Shown piece after piece: positions 53,342 to 63,498 of a stretch of DNA of 64,000 nucleotides. Source of the DNA: Gluconacetobacter liquefaciens (lineage in GTDB: Bacteria > Pseudomonadota > Alphaproteobacteria > Acetobacterales > Acetobacteraceae); contig NZ_QQAW01000001.1 of NCBI RefSeq assembly GCF_003350405.1, positions 372,001 to 436,000 of the forward strand. Reading direction: 5' to 3'. The first letter of the stretch is position 1. Each line of letters begins with the position of its first letter. Under the pieces are notes generated by a model. It ran no database searches, was not told where the DNA came from, and saw only the letters and a program-made list of their open reading frames with translations. The position numbers and the translations under genes are program-made.

Positions 53342-54655
53342 TCAAGCTTTGTCCGTGTCCGAGCGTTGCGCGTCCAGCCGGGCCGACACGCTCAGGGCGT
53401 GCGCGTCCAGCCCTTCGGCCCGTGCCAGGGCCACTGCCGACGGGCCGATCCGCAGCAGCGCATCCGGCCCCGCACCGATGAACGTGGTGCGCTTGAGGAA
53501 GTCGAACACCGACAGGCCGGACGCGAAACGCGCCGTCCGGCTGGTGGGCAGCACATGGTTGGGGCCGCCCACGTAATCGCCGATCGCCTCGGCGCACTGG
53601 TAGCCCAGGAACACCGCGCCGGCATGGCGCACGCGCGCGAACAGTGCCTCGGGCTCGGCCAGCAGCAGTTCCAGATGCTCGGGTGCGATCTCGTTGATCA
53701 GCGACGCCGCCTCGTCCAGATCGCGCACAAGGATGATGGCACCATGCGTCGCCCAGCTTGCCCCGGCGATGGCGGCGCGCGGCAGGGTGCGCAGTTCGGC
53801 CTCGACCGCCGCCGCCACCCGGTCGGCCAGCGCGGCGTCGGCGGTGATCAGGATCGACTGGGCCAGCGCGTCATGCTCGGCCTGTGCCAGCAGGTCCAGC
53901 GCCACGATACGCGCATCGGCGCCCGCATCGGCCACCACCACCACCTCGGACGGGCCGGCGATGCTGTCGATGCCCACTCGGCCGAAGACCTGGCGCTTGG
54001 CCTCGGCCACATAGGCATTGCCGGGCCCGACCACGCGATCTACCGGCTGGATGGTGGCGGTGCCGTAGGCCAGTGCCCCCACGGCCTGCGCCCCGCCGAC
54101 CCGATAGATTTCACTGACGCCGGCCCGGCGGGCGGCGGCCAACACCAGCGGGTTCAGCACGCCGTCGGGCGTCGGCACGCACATGGCCAGCCGCTCGACG
54201 CCTGCCACCCGCGCCGGCACCGCATTCATCAGCACCGAGGAGGGATAGGCCGCCGTGCCGCCGGGCACATACAGCCCCACCGCGTCCAGCGGCGTCCAGC
54301 GCATGCCCAGTTCAACCCCATCGGCATCGGTATAGCGCAGGTCGGCGGGTAACTGGGCGCGATGGAAGGATTCGATCCGTGTTGCGGCCACGTCCAGCGC
54401 ACCCAGCAGGTCGGGCGGGACCTGGGCACAGGCCGCCTCGATCTCGGCCTCGGTCACCCGCAGCCGGTCGGGCGTGATCGCCATGCGGTCGAACCGCTCG
54501 GTATAGGCGCACAGGGCCGTATCGCCGTCGGCCCGCACCCTGGCCAGGATCTCCGTGACAGGGGCGTCGACGCGGGCGGTGTCGCCCTCGCGGTCGGCCA
54601 GCAGGCGGGTGAAACTGGCGCGGAAATCGGGCTGTGTGCTGTCGAGGCGTTTCAT
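53342..54655 (-). CDS. hisD: Histidinol dehydrogenase
   Basis: 437 residues from the ATG at 54655, which overlaps the hisG stop (ATGA). The open frame upstream lies over hisG and is ignored. It oxidises histidinol to histidine in two NAD-linked steps. Key stretches are [61 protein letters not shown] and [11 protein letters not shown] with the catalytic Glu-His pair, and the late zinc-ligand region. Confidence 0.97.
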   Translation of the reverse strand: MKRLDSTQPDFRASFTRLLADREGDTARVDAPVTEILARVRADGDTALCAYTERFDRMAITPDRLRVTEAEIEAACAQVPPDLLGALDVAATRIESFHRAQLPADLRYTDADGVELGMRWTPLDAVGLYVPGGTAAYPSSVLMNAVPARVAGVERLAMCVPTPDGVLNPLVLAAARRAGVSEIYRVGGAQAVGALAYGTATIQPVDRVVGPGNAYVAEAKRQVFGRVGIDSIAGPSEVVVVADAGADARIVALDLLAQAEHDALAQSILITADAALADRVAAAVEAELRTLPRAAIAGASWATHGAIILVRDLDEAASLINEIAPEHLELLLAEPEALFARVRHAGAVFLGYQCAEAIGDYVGGPNHVLPTSRTARFASGLSVFDFLKRTTFIGAGPDALLRIGPSAVALARAEGLDAHALSVSARLDAQRSDTDKA

Positions 54656-55362
54656 GCGGGCAGGGTCTCGGCGGTGGTGGGCGTGGCCAGTGCCTGGCGG
54701 AAGCGCGCGATCAGCGCGCCGATCCGTTCCGGCTGGGTCTTCAGCGCCGTGCGATTGACGATCAGCCGGCTGGTGACGGTGGCGATCGTCTCGGTTTCCT
54801 CCAGCCCGTTGGCGCGCAGGGTGGACCCGGTATCGACCAGATCGACGATCAGGTGCGACAGGTCCAGCACCGGGGCCAGTTCCATCGCGCCATGCAGATG
54901 CACGATATCGGCATTGATGCCGCGCGCCGCGAAATGGCGGCGGGTGATGGCCGGATATTTGGTGGCCACCCGCACGCGCGACCAGCGGGCAGGGTTGTCG
55001 CCCTCGCCCTGGCCCTTGGGGCGGGCGACGGAAATGCGACAGGCGCCGATGCGCAGGTCCAGCGGCGCGTAGATTTCGGGATAATCGAATTCCATCAGCA
55101 CGTCGGCACCGCAGATGCCCAGTTGCGCCCCGCCGAAGGCCACGAAGGTCGCGACATCGAACGAGCGCACGCGCACCACGTCCAGCGTCGGATCGTCGGT
55201 GGGGAAACGCAGGCGGCGGCTGCCTTCGTCCAGGCAATCGGGGGCCGGCAGGATGCCCGCGCCGGCCAGCAGCGGGGCCGCGGCCTTCAGGATGCGGCCC
55301 TTGGGCAGGGCGAGGACCAGCTTCGTGTCCTGGGTCGTCGTGTCCCGAACTGTGGCGGTCAT
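54652..55362 (-). CDS. hisG: ATP phosphoribosyltransferase, short form
   Basis: 236 residues from the ATG at 55362. It starts histidine synthesis by joining ATP and PRPP. Motifs are LALPKGRIL at the start, FGGAQLGICGADVLMEF, RVATKYPAITRRHF and the PRPP loop IVDLVDTGSTLRANGL. At 236 residues it is the short form that needs the HisZ partner, which is not in this window, and has only a short tail in place of the regulatory domain. Confidence 0.96.
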   Translation of the reverse strand: MTATVRDTTTQDTKLVLALPKGRILKAAAPLLAGAGILPAPDCLDEGSRRLRFPTDDPTLDVVRVRSFDVATFVAFGGAQLGICGADVLMEFDYPEIYAPLDLRIGACRISVARPKGQGEGDNPARWSRVRVATKYPAITRRHFAARGINADIVHLHGAMELAPVLDLSHLIVDLVDTGSTLRANGLEETETIATVTSRLIVNRTALKTQPERIGALIARFRQALATPTTAETLPA

Positions 55363-55649
55363 GCGAACTCCGGCTGCAGGCGTGCGCCCCCTGCGGTGGC
55401 GGTTGGGCCGCCAGGGCCGCATCCAGGCGCCAGGAACGCTGCGACCTAACACATTCCGGCCCCCGACAGGAAGGGCTACCCGCCCGGCGGTCGTCAGGGG
55501 GCGGCGGGGCCACGAAGGGGGCGCTTATACGATCCCGGCTGCGACACCGATGCCGAGTTGCCGGTCTCGACCGGACCAAAGCAGGCCGGAGGATTTGCAC
55601 CCCTACCTGATGAAGAGCCCCGATGAAGAGTGATGTCGGCTTCCGGCGC

Positions 55650-55886
55650 CTATTCCATCCTGACCAGGGCGGCACCCTTGTGAAACGCGATATGCCCTGT
55701 TTTCAGGCTTTCGATTTCATATTGCGGCTCCTGTGAAGTCGCGTGATGCTGATAGCCGTTGACGAGGAACGGGGCGGTATGCACGGCCGTGATCCGTCCG
55801 CTGACATGGCCGGCTTCCGAGTTCCATGACACGATCTCGCCGATCCCGAATGTCCGTGCGCGCATGAGAAAGTCCACCTCTGTCAT
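55650..55886 (-). CDS. DUF2945 (tudor-like) protein
   Basis: 78 residues. FGIGEIVSWNSEAGHVSGRITAV and YEIESLKTGHIAFHKGAALVR match DUF2945, a small beta-barrel found in proteins linked to stress and interaction with nucleic acids or proteins. Its start codon (CAT at 55884-55886 on the plus strand) overlaps that of the divergent DUF488 gene within a CATG. Function unknown. Confidence 0.85.
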   Translation of the reverse strand: MTEVDFLMRARTFGIGEIVSWNSEAGHVSGRITAVHTAPFLVNGYQHHATSQEPQYEIESLKTGHIAFHKGAALVRME

Positions 55887-56481
55887 GACGAAGGAAGGGA
55901 ATTCCGAAAACCGGGCACCGGCTTCATTTTACACGATCGGGCACTCGACGCATCCGCTGGAGGATTTCATCGCCCTCCTGCGTCATTACGGCGTGACCAT
56001 GGTCGCGGATATCAGGGCCTTCCCCTATTCCCGGCGCAATCGTGACTATGACGGCGCGCGCCTGTTACCCGAGCTTGCAGCGCAGGGCATCGGCTATGCG
56101 CATATTCCCCCGCTCGGCGGCCGCCGCCCGCGTTCTAAGACGGTGCCGCCTGAAGTCAATGCGTTCTGGCGCGTCCAGAGTTTTCACAATTACGCCGATC
56201 ATGCGCTCGGCGAAGACTTTCACGGCGGCCTCGAAACCCTGATCGACATGGGCAGGCAGGCCACGGTGGCCATCATGTGCGCCGAAATTCTCTGGTGGCG
56301 CTGCCATCGGCGGATCGTCACCGACTACCTTCTCGCCGATGGCCTGAAGGTCTTGCACATTCTGTCCATGACCGATGCAACGCCGGCAGGTCTGACGCCG
56401 GCGGCGGTCGTGGCGGCGGGTCCTTCGATCACCTACCCGCTGCCATCGGCACGTCAGCGAGATACCGGCGACGAATCCTGA
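55885..56481 (+). CDS. DUF488 family protein
   Basis: 198 residues from the ATG at 55885. DUF488 features are YTIGHSTHPLEDFIALLRHYGV, VADIRAFPYSRRN, a Tyr/Pro-rich turn, and CAEILWWRCHRRIVTDYL with the conserved Cys and His. The biochemical role is not established. The first codon shares bases with the start of the opposite DUF2945 gene, so the two probably have a common regulatory region, each lying in the other's coding start. In-frame starts upstream exist but would extend over DUF2945. Confidence 0.88.
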   Translation: MTKEGNSENRAPASFYTIGHSTHPLEDFIALLRHYGVTMVADIRAFPYSRRNRDYDGARLLPELAAQGIGYAHIPPLGGRRPRSKTVPPEVNAFWRVQSFHNYADHALGEDFHGGLETLIDMGRQATVAIMCAEILWWRCHRRIVTDYLLADGLKVLHILSMTDATPAGLTPAAVVAAGPSITYPLPSARQRDTGDES

Positions 56482-56596
56482 CGACGGGTTCATGCGTCGG
56501 GAACGGCGCCTTCCTGAACAGGAGCATGGAAACCGGTTGGTTCAGGGGACCTCGTACCGCAAACACGCACCGTCACGTGCGTGGGGTAAAGGCCGC

Positions 56597-57859
56597 TTAA
56601 TCCTTCACCCGCTCAATCTGCGCCCCGCATTGTGCCAGCTTCCGTTCCACCGCCTCATATCCGCGATCGAGGTGATAGACCCGGCTCAGGATGGTTTCGC
56701 CATGCGCCGCCAGCCCGGCCAGGATCAGCGAGAAGGAGGCCCGCAGGTCGGTCGCCATGACGGGCGCCCCCGACAGCGAATGCACGCCACGGATGATGGC
56801 CGAAGACCCATGAACATTGATGCGTGCGCCCATGCGGTTGAGTTCCGGCACATGCATGAAGCGGTTTTCGAAGATGGTCTCCGTGACCATCGAGGCTCCT
56901 TCGGCGACCGACAGCATCGCCATGAACTGGGCCTGCATGTCGGTGGGGAAGCCGGGATAGGGCTCGGTCATGATGTCCACGCCGCGCAGCGCCCCGGTAC
57001 GGCGGACGCGCAGGGCGTCGTCCTCCTGGAACACTTCGACGCCGGCTTCCTCCAGCGTGCGGACCACGGCACCCAGATGGTCGGCGCGGCCACCGATCAG
57101 GCGCAGTTCGCCGCCGGTGATGGCGGCAGCGCAGGCATAGGTGCCGCATTCGATACGGTCGGGCATCACGCTGTGCGTGGTGCCGTGCAGGGCTTCGACG
57201 CCTTCGATCGTCAGCGTGCCGGAGCCCGAGCCGGTGATGCGCGCGCCCATGCTGTTGAGGCAGGCTACGAGGTCGGCGATTTCCGGTTCGCGTGCCGCGT
57301 TGATGATCTCGGTACGCCCGCGCGCCAGGCAGGACGCCATCAGCAGGTTCTCGGTGGCACCGACCGAGGCGAAGGGCAGGACGATGCGATCGCCGACCAG
57401 CCCGCGCGGGGCGCGCGCGTTGATGTAGCCGCCTTCCAGCGAGATCTCGGCACCCAGCGCCTCCAGCCCCTTCAGGTGCATGTCCACCGGGCGGGTGCCG
57501 ATGGCGCAGCCGCCGGGCAGGGATACACGGGCCTCACCGCAGCGGGCCAGCAGCGGGCCCAGCACCAGGATCGAGGCGCGCATCTGCGACACGATGTCGT
57601 AGGGCGCGACCGTGTTGGTGATGTTGCCGCCGATTGCCAGCGTGCCGCCGTCGCCTTCGATGTCCTCGACCGTGACGCCGTGCTGTTCCAGCAGGCGGCG
57701 CATGGTCGTGATGTCGGCGATGCGCGGTACGTTGCGCAGCACCAGCCGCTCCGACGTCAGCAGGCCCGCGACCAGCAGCTTCAGCGCCGCGTTCTTGGCG
57801 CCGCCGATGACGATGTCGCCGCGCAGCCGGTGGCCGCCGTGAATGATGAAACGGTCCAT
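56597..57859 (-). CDS. murA: UDP-N-acetylglucosamine 1-carboxyvinyltransferase
   Basis: 420 residues from the ATG at 57859. It attaches enolpyruvate to UDP-GlcNAc, the first committed step of peptidoglycan synthesis and the target of fosfomycin. It shows [20 protein letters not shown] (with the conserved Lys-Asn), [16 protein letters not shown] containing the active-site Cys, and the final [11 protein letters not shown]. The fosfomycin-binding Cys is present, so intrinsic resistance by mutation is not suggested. It follows dcd by 10 bp. Confidence 0.97.
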   Translation of the reverse strand: MDRFIIHGGHRLRGDIVIGGAKNAALKLLVAGLLTSERLVLRNVPRIADITTMRRLLEQHGVTVEDIEGDGGTLAIGGNITNTVAPYDIVSQMRASILVLGPLLARCGEARVSLPGGCAIGTRPVDMHLKGLEALGAEISLEGGYINARAPRGLVGDRIVLPFASVGATENLLMASCLARGRTEIINAAREPEIADLVACLNSMGARITGSGSGTLTIEGVEALHGTTHSVMPDRIECGTYACAAAITGGELRLIGGRADHLGAVVRTLEEAGVEVFQEDDALRVRRTGALRGVDIMTEPYPGFPTDMQAQFMAMLSVAEGASMVTETIFENRFMHVPELNRMGARINVHGSSAIIRGVHSLSGAPVMATDLRASFSLILAGLAAHGETILSRVYHLDRGYEAVERKLAQCGAQIERVKD

Positions 57860-57869
57860 GGCGGGTGTC

Positions 57870-58424
57870 CTACATTCGGGGGGTGGCGACGCCGCGCTGG
57901 CCCATATATTTGCCCGCGCGGTCGGCATAGCTGACCTCGCAGGGCGACGCGCCCTGGAAGAACAGGAACTGGCAGATGCCTTCATTGGCGTAGATGCGCG
58001 CAGGCAGCGGGGTGGTGTTGCTGATCTCGATCGTCACCTGGCCTTCCCATTCGGGCTCCAGCGGCGTGACGTTCACGATGATGCCGCAGCGGGCGTAGGT
58101 CGACTTGCCCAGGCAGACCACCAGCGTATCGCGCGGAATACGGAAATATTCGACCGTGTGCGCCAGCGCGAAGCTGTTGGGCGGGATGATGCAGGTCGGC
58201 CCCGTGCGGGTGACGAAGCTGTTGGACGCGAAATCTTTGGGGTCGACAAGAGCGTTATCGACATCGGTGAAGATCTTGAATTCCTCGGCCACCCGCGCGT
58301 CGTAGCCGTAGGACGACAGGCCGTAGGAGATCACGCCCTCGCGCTTCTGCTGTTCCACGAAGGGTTCGATCATCCCGCCCTCCTGGGCCATGCGTCGAAT
58401 CCAGCTATCGGGCATAATGGGCAT
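57870..58424 (-). CDS. dcd: dCTP deaminase
   Basis: 184 residues. It converts dCTP to dUTP, feeding the thymidylate pathway that thyX serves here. Signatures are [17 protein letters not shown], the catalytic Glu region [17 protein letters not shown] and [20 protein letters not shown]. The length equals that of other deaminases. It is probably co-transcribed with murA downstream. Confidence 0.96.
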   Translation of the reverse strand: MPIMPDSWIRRMAQEGGMIEPFVEQQKREGVISYGLSSYGYDARVAEEFKIFTDVDNALVDPKDFASNSFVTRTGPTCIIPPNSFALAHTVEYFRIPRDTLVVCLGKSTYARCGIIVNVTPLEPEWEGQVTIEISNTTPLPARIYANEGICQFLFFQGASPCEVSYADRAGKYMGQRGVATPRM

Positions 58425-58504
58425 GTGCGGTCCCTTGCGTCGCGTGGGGCGAATGTCTTCTCGTCTCTGCGCAGACCACTAGCGAAGGCCGGGCCTGATC
58501 GCAA

Positions 58505-58699
58505 TCAACTCCCGCTGTCCGTGGTCCCGGCGGCGGGGGTGGGCGTCGTCTCGTCGCCGGTGCTGTCGGCGCGGGCGCGGGATTGCTGCTTGCGGCGGCG
58601 CAGGTTGGCCCGCAGGGCCGCGGCCTCGCGCGCCAGGCGCTCCTGCCGCGCGATCTCGGCCTTCTGGACCTTGGTCAGGGGGGGAGGGGAGTCGGTCAT
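58505..58699 (-). CDS. Small basic unknown protein
   Basis: 64 residues, mostly a charged helix (KVQKAEIARQERLAREAAALRANLRRRKQQ) between Pro/Ser/Thr-rich ends, with no membrane segment. Such short helical basic proteins beside glycosyltransferase genes are common in acetic acid bacteria, but no function is known. It lies 80 bp upstream of dcd on the same strand. Confidence 0.6.
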   Translation of the reverse strand: MTDSPPPLTKVQKAEIARQERLAREAAALRANLRRRKQQSRARADSTGDETTPTPAAGTTDSGS

Positions 58700-58732
58700 G
58701 ACAATAGCCCGTATGCGGAAAGAGCGGAAAGA

Positions 58733-58972
58733 TCAGCGGTTGCGGCTCGTCCGCAGAAGAACCAGCGACGCCGCCATCAGCAGCGCGCCGGCGATATCCA
58801 GCCCCAGGATGGGCCATCCCCGGCCAAACAGCGGCCAGTGCCATTGCGCCTGGCCGAATTCCAGCAGGATGCTGGCACCGAAGCAGAACAGGGCGGCACT
58901 CTGGGCCCATAAAACCAGACGCGGCGTGGGGGGCTTGCGCGGCGGGGTGGTGCGGAACGAATCATTGGACAT
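58733..58972 (-). CDS. Small two-helix membrane protein
   Basis: 79 residues from the ATG at 58972, which overlaps the end of the glycosyltransferase gene by 11 bp; the frame is open further up but lies over that gene. Two membrane helices (about 20-38 and 52-72) flank a short loop, and a basic tail (RTSRNR) follows. Function unknown; the overlap points to a link with the glycosyltransferase. Confidence 0.65.
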   Translation of the reverse strand: MSNDSFRTTPPRKPPTPRLVLWAQSAALFCFGASILLEFGQAQWHWPLFGRGWPILGLDIAGALLMAASLVLLRTSRNR

Positions 58973-60230
58973 CGGTATGAAGGATCGCTTCCTGTAAAGG
59001 GGCCGGGTCCTGAAGCGTGTCTCCGGCGGGCTGGGCATTCTGCCAGGCGAACCAGTCGGCCAGGCTGGACCCCAGGATTTCGTCATAGACCGCCAGCGTC
59101 GCCCGCTGCATGGCTTCGGTCGTGTAGTGGGCCAGCACATGGGCGCGGGCGGTGGCGCCCAGGGCCATGGCTTCGTCGGGCGTCAGGCGCAGCAGGGTGC
59201 CGATCGCCGCCGCCAGCGCGTCGGGGTCGCCGGGGGGGACCAGAAGGCCGGTCTGCCCGTCCGCCACGGTTTCCATCGCCGCGCCGTGTGCCGTCACCAC
59301 GACCGGGCGGCCCATGGCCTGGGCCTCGACCACCACTCGGCCGAACGGCTCCGGCTCCAGCGAGGGCACGACCACCACGTCCGCCATCGCCAGCGCCGCC
59401 GGCATGTCGGTGCAGTGGCCGGCGAAGAACACCCGCCCGCGCAGGGCCGGATGGGCCTGCGCCATCTGTTTCAGGCTGTCGCCGAACCGGTCGCGCCGCC
59501 GGCCGGGGCCGACGAAGACGCAGACCCAGGGGCGATCGCCGCCGCCGCCCTGGGCCTCCAGCCGCGTCAACGCATCCAGCAGCAGGGCCTGACCCTTCCA
59601 GCGGGTGAGGCGCCCCGGCAGCATGATGATCGCGGCATCTTCGGGCAGCCCCCATTGATCGGCCAGTGCCTGGATGCGGGGGCCACGTACTACGGCAGGG
59701 TCGAAACGCGCCGTATCGGCACCGCGCGGGATCACGCGCAATCGGTCCGGCCCCACCCGATAATCGCGGGTCAGGCGCCGGGCGATGAAGGCGCTGATGG
59801 CGATCACCCGCTGGCCGGAGGCCATGACGGCGTTATAGCGCCGCTTGCCCGGTATGTTCTCGCGATAGACGCCGTGCCAGGTGGTCACCAGCGGCACGCC
59901 GGTCAGCCGGCAGGCCAGCGCCGCCGACCAGCCCGGCGCGCGCGAACGCGCATGCACCAGATGCACGCCGCGGGCGCGGATTTCCTGCGCCAGCCGGCGG
60001 GCGTTCAGCAGGATCGAAACCGGATTTTTGGCCCGTAGGTCCAGAGGAACATGGATGCTGCCACCATAGGTCAGGCGCGGCAGCATGCGGCCGCCCGCGC
60101 AGGCCGCCAGTGCCACGCCCCCGGCCTGCGTGATCGCCTGTGCCATGTCGATCGTGCCCTGTTCGATTCCGCCGGCATCGAGCGCGGGCAGAACCTGAAG
60201 GATGACAGGGCGGGCGACAGGCATGTCCAT
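58962..60230 (-). CDS. Glycosyltransferase family 4 protein
   Basis: 422 residues from the ATG at 60230 (ATG 60224 is close). The GT-B signature is complete: acceptor half with QVLPALDAGGIEQGTIDMA and HARSRAPGWSAALA, then donor half with MLPGRLTRWKGQALLLDALT, VPSLEPEPFGRVVVEAQAMG and AAMETVADGQTGLLVPPGDP. It probably builds the LPS core or another surface glycan, given the heptosyltransferase-like gene divergent from it. Donor and acceptor are unknown. Confidence 0.9.
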   Translation of the reverse strand: MDMPVARPVILQVLPALDAGGIEQGTIDMAQAITQAGGVALAACAGGRMLPRLTYGGSIHVPLDLRAKNPVSILLNARRLAQEIRARGVHLVHARSRAPGWSAALACRLTGVPLVTTWHGVYRENIPGKRRYNAVMASGQRVIAISAFIARRLTRDYRVGPDRLRVIPRGADTARFDPAVVRGPRIQALADQWGLPEDAAIIMLPGRLTRWKGQALLLDALTRLEAQGGGGDRPWVCVFVGPGRRRDRFGDSLKQMAQAHPALRGRVFFAGHCTDMPAALAMADVVVVPSLEPEPFGRVVVEAQAMGRPVVVTAHGAAMETVADGQTGLLVPPGDPDALAAAIGTLLRLTPDEAMALGATARAHVLAHYTTEAMQRATLAVYDEILGSSLADWFAWQNAQPAGDTLQDPAPLQEAILHTDVQ

Positions 60231-60294
60231 GGATACCTGTCTAGCATGAATGGACCGGCCGCGCATCGGCCGGCGGCCAGGCCTTGGCGCAATT

Positions 60295-60312
60295 TATCAC
60301 GATTACGTGATA
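60295..60312. promoter_or_regulatory. Inverted repeat TATCACG-ATTA-CGTGATA
   Basis: A perfect 7+7 palindrome with a 4-base spacer lies 65 bp upstream of the GT4 start, in the divergent region. An overlapping looser repeat (CACGAT...ATCGTG) extends to about 60324. It looks like a regulator binding site; the regulator is not known. Confidence 0.5.
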
Positions 60313-60463
60313 TGTGATCGTGTAACATCGACATCCGGATCGGGCTTGGGTATAGAGATGGTCAAGGGGCCGAAGCGCCTCCAAGAAGACAGAAGAACAA
60401 GAAGAATCAAGAAGACACGGAAACCTTCATGAAGAAGGGCGAGCGATAGCTGCCGTCCCTTTT

Positions 60464-60531
60464 CCCGGTGCCGCCCTGCCTGTGACCGACCTGTGTCGGA
60501 GTCCAGGGGCGGCACCGGGCTATACCTGTTT
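60464..60531 (+). terminator. Long branched hairpin followed by T-rich tract, before the GT9-thrS genes
   Basis: A 13-bp perfect stem, CCCGGTGCCGCCC (60464-60476) with 60507-60519, encloses a second hairpin (60486-60490 with 60495-60499). A TATACCTGTTTTTCC tract follows. The shape is that of an intrinsic terminator or attenuator, yet no plus-strand gene ends here. Confidence 0.6.
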
Positions 60532-60619
60532 TTCCTGATTATTCTCTTCCTCAGGTCTTGGTGCACAGGGTGCACCCGGTGCTGTTTGCATCCGGGGCGT
60601 TCTGGACTATCCAGAGCCG

Positions 60620-61522
60620 ATGAAGCGCGTTCTCGTGATCAAGCTTGGGGCGCTGGGCGACCTCGTCCTGGCCTTCGCGCCTTTTGCGGCCATTCGCGCC
60701 CGCTATCCCGATGCCTACATCACGCTCATGACAACAGCGCCCTTCGCGGCGCTGATGGAGACAGCCCCGTGGTTCGACCACGTGGTGGTGGATTCCCGGC
60801 CCGCCTGGCGGGACCTGCGCGGCCTGATGCGCCTGCGTCGGCAGATGGCGGGATTCGACGCGGTGTACGACCTCCAGACCTCCGGCCGGTCCTCGCGCTA
60901 TTTCCGGCTGGCTGGACGCCCGCGCTGGTCGGGCATCGCGACGGGGGCCTGCTGGCCGCATGACAACCCGCAGCGCGATTTCATGCACACCCGCGCCCGC
61001 CAGCGCGACCAGTTGCGCCGGGCCGGCATTGATGATGTGCCAGATCCCGACCTGTCCTGGCTCGCCGATGGAGGCCCGATGGTACCGGGGCCATATGCCT
61101 TGCTGGTGCCGGGGGCTGCGCCGCACCGGCCCGCCAAGCGCTGGCCCGCCGAACGGTTCGGCGCACTGGCCCGCCTGCTGGCGGCACGCGGGCTGACGCC
61201 GGTCATTGTCGGCACGGCGGGCGAAGCCGATCTGGCGGCGATCATCCGCGCCGCCTGCCCTGAGGCGGTGGACCTGACCGGCCGCACCAGCCTGCCTGAA
61301 CTGGCCGGGCTGGCCGGCCGCGCGACGCTGGCGGTGGGCAACGATACCGGGCCGATGCATCTGGCCGCCGCCATGGGCTGCCCCTGCACCGTACTGTTCT
61401 CGCGCGACAGCGACCCGGCGCGTACGGCGCCGCAGGGCCGCGCGCCGGGGCAGGTACGGGTGCTGCGGGTTGACGATCTGGCGCTTCTGGGTGTGGAGAG
61501 GGTTGCGGCCTCGGTCGCCTGA
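60620..61522 (+). CDS. Heptosyltransferase-like glycosyltransferase family 9 protein
   Basis: 300 residues. [20 protein letters not shown] at the start, [18 protein letters not shown] in the middle and the donor-site [17 protein letters not shown] near the end are the GT9 (WaaC/WaaF type) signature. It adds heptose or a similar sugar to the LPS core in the cytoplasm. It precedes thrS by 42 bp on the same strand. Specific donor unknown. Confidence 0.92.
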   Translation: MKRVLVIKLGALGDLVLAFAPFAAIRARYPDAYITLMTTAPFAALMETAPWFDHVVVDSRPAWRDLRGLMRLRRQMAGFDAVYDLQTSGRSSRYFRLAGRPRWSGIATGACWPHDNPQRDFMHTRARQRDQLRRAGIDDVPDPDLSWLADGGPMVPGPYALLVPGAAPHRPAKRWPAERFGALARLLAARGLTPVIVGTAGEADLAAIIRAACPEAVDLTGRTSLPELAGLAGRATLAVGNDTGPMHLAAAMGCPCTVLFSRDSDPARTAPQGRAPGQVRVLRVDDLALLGVERVAASVA

Positions 61523-61563
61523 CGCCATTACAGGCTCTTCCTGTTTATCGGAGCATCGACATC

Positions 61564-63495
61564 ATGCCTGCCATCACCCTGCCTGACGGATCCGTTCGCC
61601 ATTTCGACGGGCCGGTGACGGGGACGACGGTGGCGGCGTCCATCGGGCCCGGCCTGGCCCGTGCCGCGCTGGCGATGGTGGTCGACGGCAAGGAATTGGA
61701 CCTGTCGCGCGAAATCGCGCACGACGCCTCGGTGCGCTTCATCACCCGCAAGGACGATGCGGCCCTGGAGATGATCCGCCACGACGCCGCCCATGTGCTG
61801 GCCGAGGCGGTGCAGTCGCTGTGGCCGGGCACCCAGGTCACGATCGGCCCGTCGATCGAAAATGGCTTCTATTACGATTTCTATCGCAACGAGCCCTTCT
61901 CGCCGGAGGATTTCGCGGCCATCGAGGCCCGCATGCGCGAGATCATCGCGGCCAACGCCCCTTTCGCGCGCGAGGAATGGCCGCGTGAAGAGGCGATCCG
62001 CTTCTTCGAGAACAAGGGCGAGCGCTTCAAGGCCGAACTGATCCGCGACCTGCCGGAGAGCGAGACGATCTCGATCTACCGCCAGGGCGAGTGGCTGGAT
62101 CTGTGCCGGGGCCCGCATATGCGCGGCACCGGCGATATCGGCACCGCCTTCAAGCTGATGAAAGTGGCCGGCGCCTATTGGCGCGGCGACCACCGCAACC
62201 CGATGCTGACCCGCATCTACGGCACCGCCTGGCGCGACCAGAAGGAACTGGACGCCCACCTGCACCGGCTGGAGGAAGCCGAGCGCCGCGACCATCGCCG
62301 CATCGGCCGTGAGATGGACCTGTTCCATATCCAGGAAGAGGCCGTGGGCTCGATCTTCTGGCACGCGAAGGGCTGGCGGATCTACACCGCGTTGCAGGAC
62401 TATATGCGCCGCGCCCAGATCCGTGGCGGGTATGAGGAAGTCCGCACCCCGCAACTCGTCGACCGCGCGCTGTGGGAGGCTTCGGGCCACTGGGATAAAT
62501 ATCGCGAGCACATGTTCATCGCGACGGTGGAGGACGAGGACAAGACCCTCGCCCTCAAGCCGATGAACTGCCCGTGCCACGTGCAGATCTTCCGCCACGG
62601 CCTGCGCTCGTATCGCGAACTGCCGCTGCGCATGGCCGAATTCGGCGCCTGCCACCGCTACGAGCCCTCGGGCGCGCTGCACGGCATCATGCGCGTGCGC
62701 TCCTTCACGCAGGACGACGCGCACATCTTCTGCACCGACGACCAGATCGCCGCCGAGACCGCGCGCTTCGTGCGCATGCTGGCCGAAGTCTATGCCGATC
62801 TGGGCTTCGAGAGCTTCCGCGTGAAGTTCGCCGACCGTCCGGAGCAGCGGGCCGGCACCGACGAGACCTGGGACAAGGCCGAGGGCGCGTTGATCGAGGC
62901 CTGTCGCCTGGCCGGCGTGGAGTATGAATACAACCCCGGCGAGGGCGCCTTCTACGGTCCGAAGCTGGAGTTCGTGCTGCGCGATGCCATCGGCCGCGAC
63001 TGGCAGTGCGGCACCTTGCAGGTCGATTACGTGCTGCCCGAACGGCTGGACGCCAGCTATGTCGGCGAGGACAGCGCCCGCCATCGCCCGGTGATGCTGC
63101 ACCGGGCCATCCTGGGTTCGTTCGAACGCTTCCTGGGTATCCTGATCGAGCAATATGCCGGCCGGTTCCCGCTGTGGCTGGCGCCGGTGCAGGTGGTGGT
63201 AGCCTCGATCGTCACCGATGCCGCGCCCTATGCCGATCAGGTCGCCGCCGAACTGCGCGCGGCGGGCCTGACGGTCGAGACCGATACGCGCAGCGACAAG
63301 ATCAACGCCAAGATCCGCGAGCACAGCCTGGCGCGGGTGCCGGTGATCCTGGTCGTGGGTCGCAAGGAGGCCGAAGAAGGCACGGTGGCCATGCGCCGCC
63401 TCGGCGGCGCGGCCCAGGAGGTCCTGTCGCTGGACGCGGCGGTGGAAAGCCTGGCGGAGGAAGCCCTCCCCCCCGACCTGCGCCGCAAAGCCTGA
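61564..63495 (+). CDS. thrS: Threonyl-tRNA synthetase
   Basis: 643 residues, full length. The N-terminal TGS domain (about 1-62) and editing domain with the HxxxH-type [12 protein letters not shown] are followed by the class II catalytic domain: zinc site [10 protein letters not shown], motif 2 [15 protein letters not shown] and motif 3 [17 protein letters not shown], then the anticodon-binding domain. The next gene in many genomes, infC, is not seen before the window ends. An inverted copy of the 150-bp repeat starts 4 bp after its stop. Confidence 0.98.
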   Translation: MPAITLPDGSVRHFDGPVTGTTVAASIGPGLARAALAMVVDGKELDLSREIAHDASVRFITRKDDAALEMIRHDAAHVLAEAVQSLWPGTQVTIGPSIENGFYYDFYRNEPFSPEDFAAIEARMREIIAANAPFAREEWPREEAIRFFENKGERFKAELIRDLPESETISIYRQGEWLDLCRGPHMRGTGDIGTAFKLMKVAGAYWRGDHRNPMLTRIYGTAWRDQKELDAHLHRLEEAERRDHRRIGREMDLFHIQEEAVGSIFWHAKGWRIYTALQDYMRRAQIRGGYEEVRTPQLVDRALWEASGHWDKYREHMFIATVEDEDKTLALKPMNCPCHVQIFRHGLRSYRELPLRMAEFGACHRYEPSGALHGIMRVRSFTQDDAHIFCTDDQIAAETARFVRMLAEVYADLGFESFRVKFADRPEQRAGTDETWDKAEGALIEACRLAGVEYEYNPGEGAFYGPKLEFVLRDAIGRDWQCGTLQVDYVLPERLDASYVGEDSARHRPVMLHRAILGSFERFLGILIEQYAGRFPLWLAPVQVVVASIVTDAAPYADQVAAELRAAGLTVETDTRSDKINAKIREHSLARVPVILVVGRKEAEEGTVAMRRLGGAAQEVLSLDAAVESLAEEALPPDLRRKA

Positions 63496-63498
63496 TTG

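Larger units (their letters stand above)
60231..60619. other. Divergent intergenic region with operator-like and hairpin elements
   Basis: 389 bp between divergent GT4 and GT9 genes. It carries the palindrome at 60295-60312, a purine-rich stretch with a tiny 24-codon frame (60358-60432, using several AGA codons), and the strong hairpin at 60464-60519. No gene of normal size is present. Confidence 0.7.
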
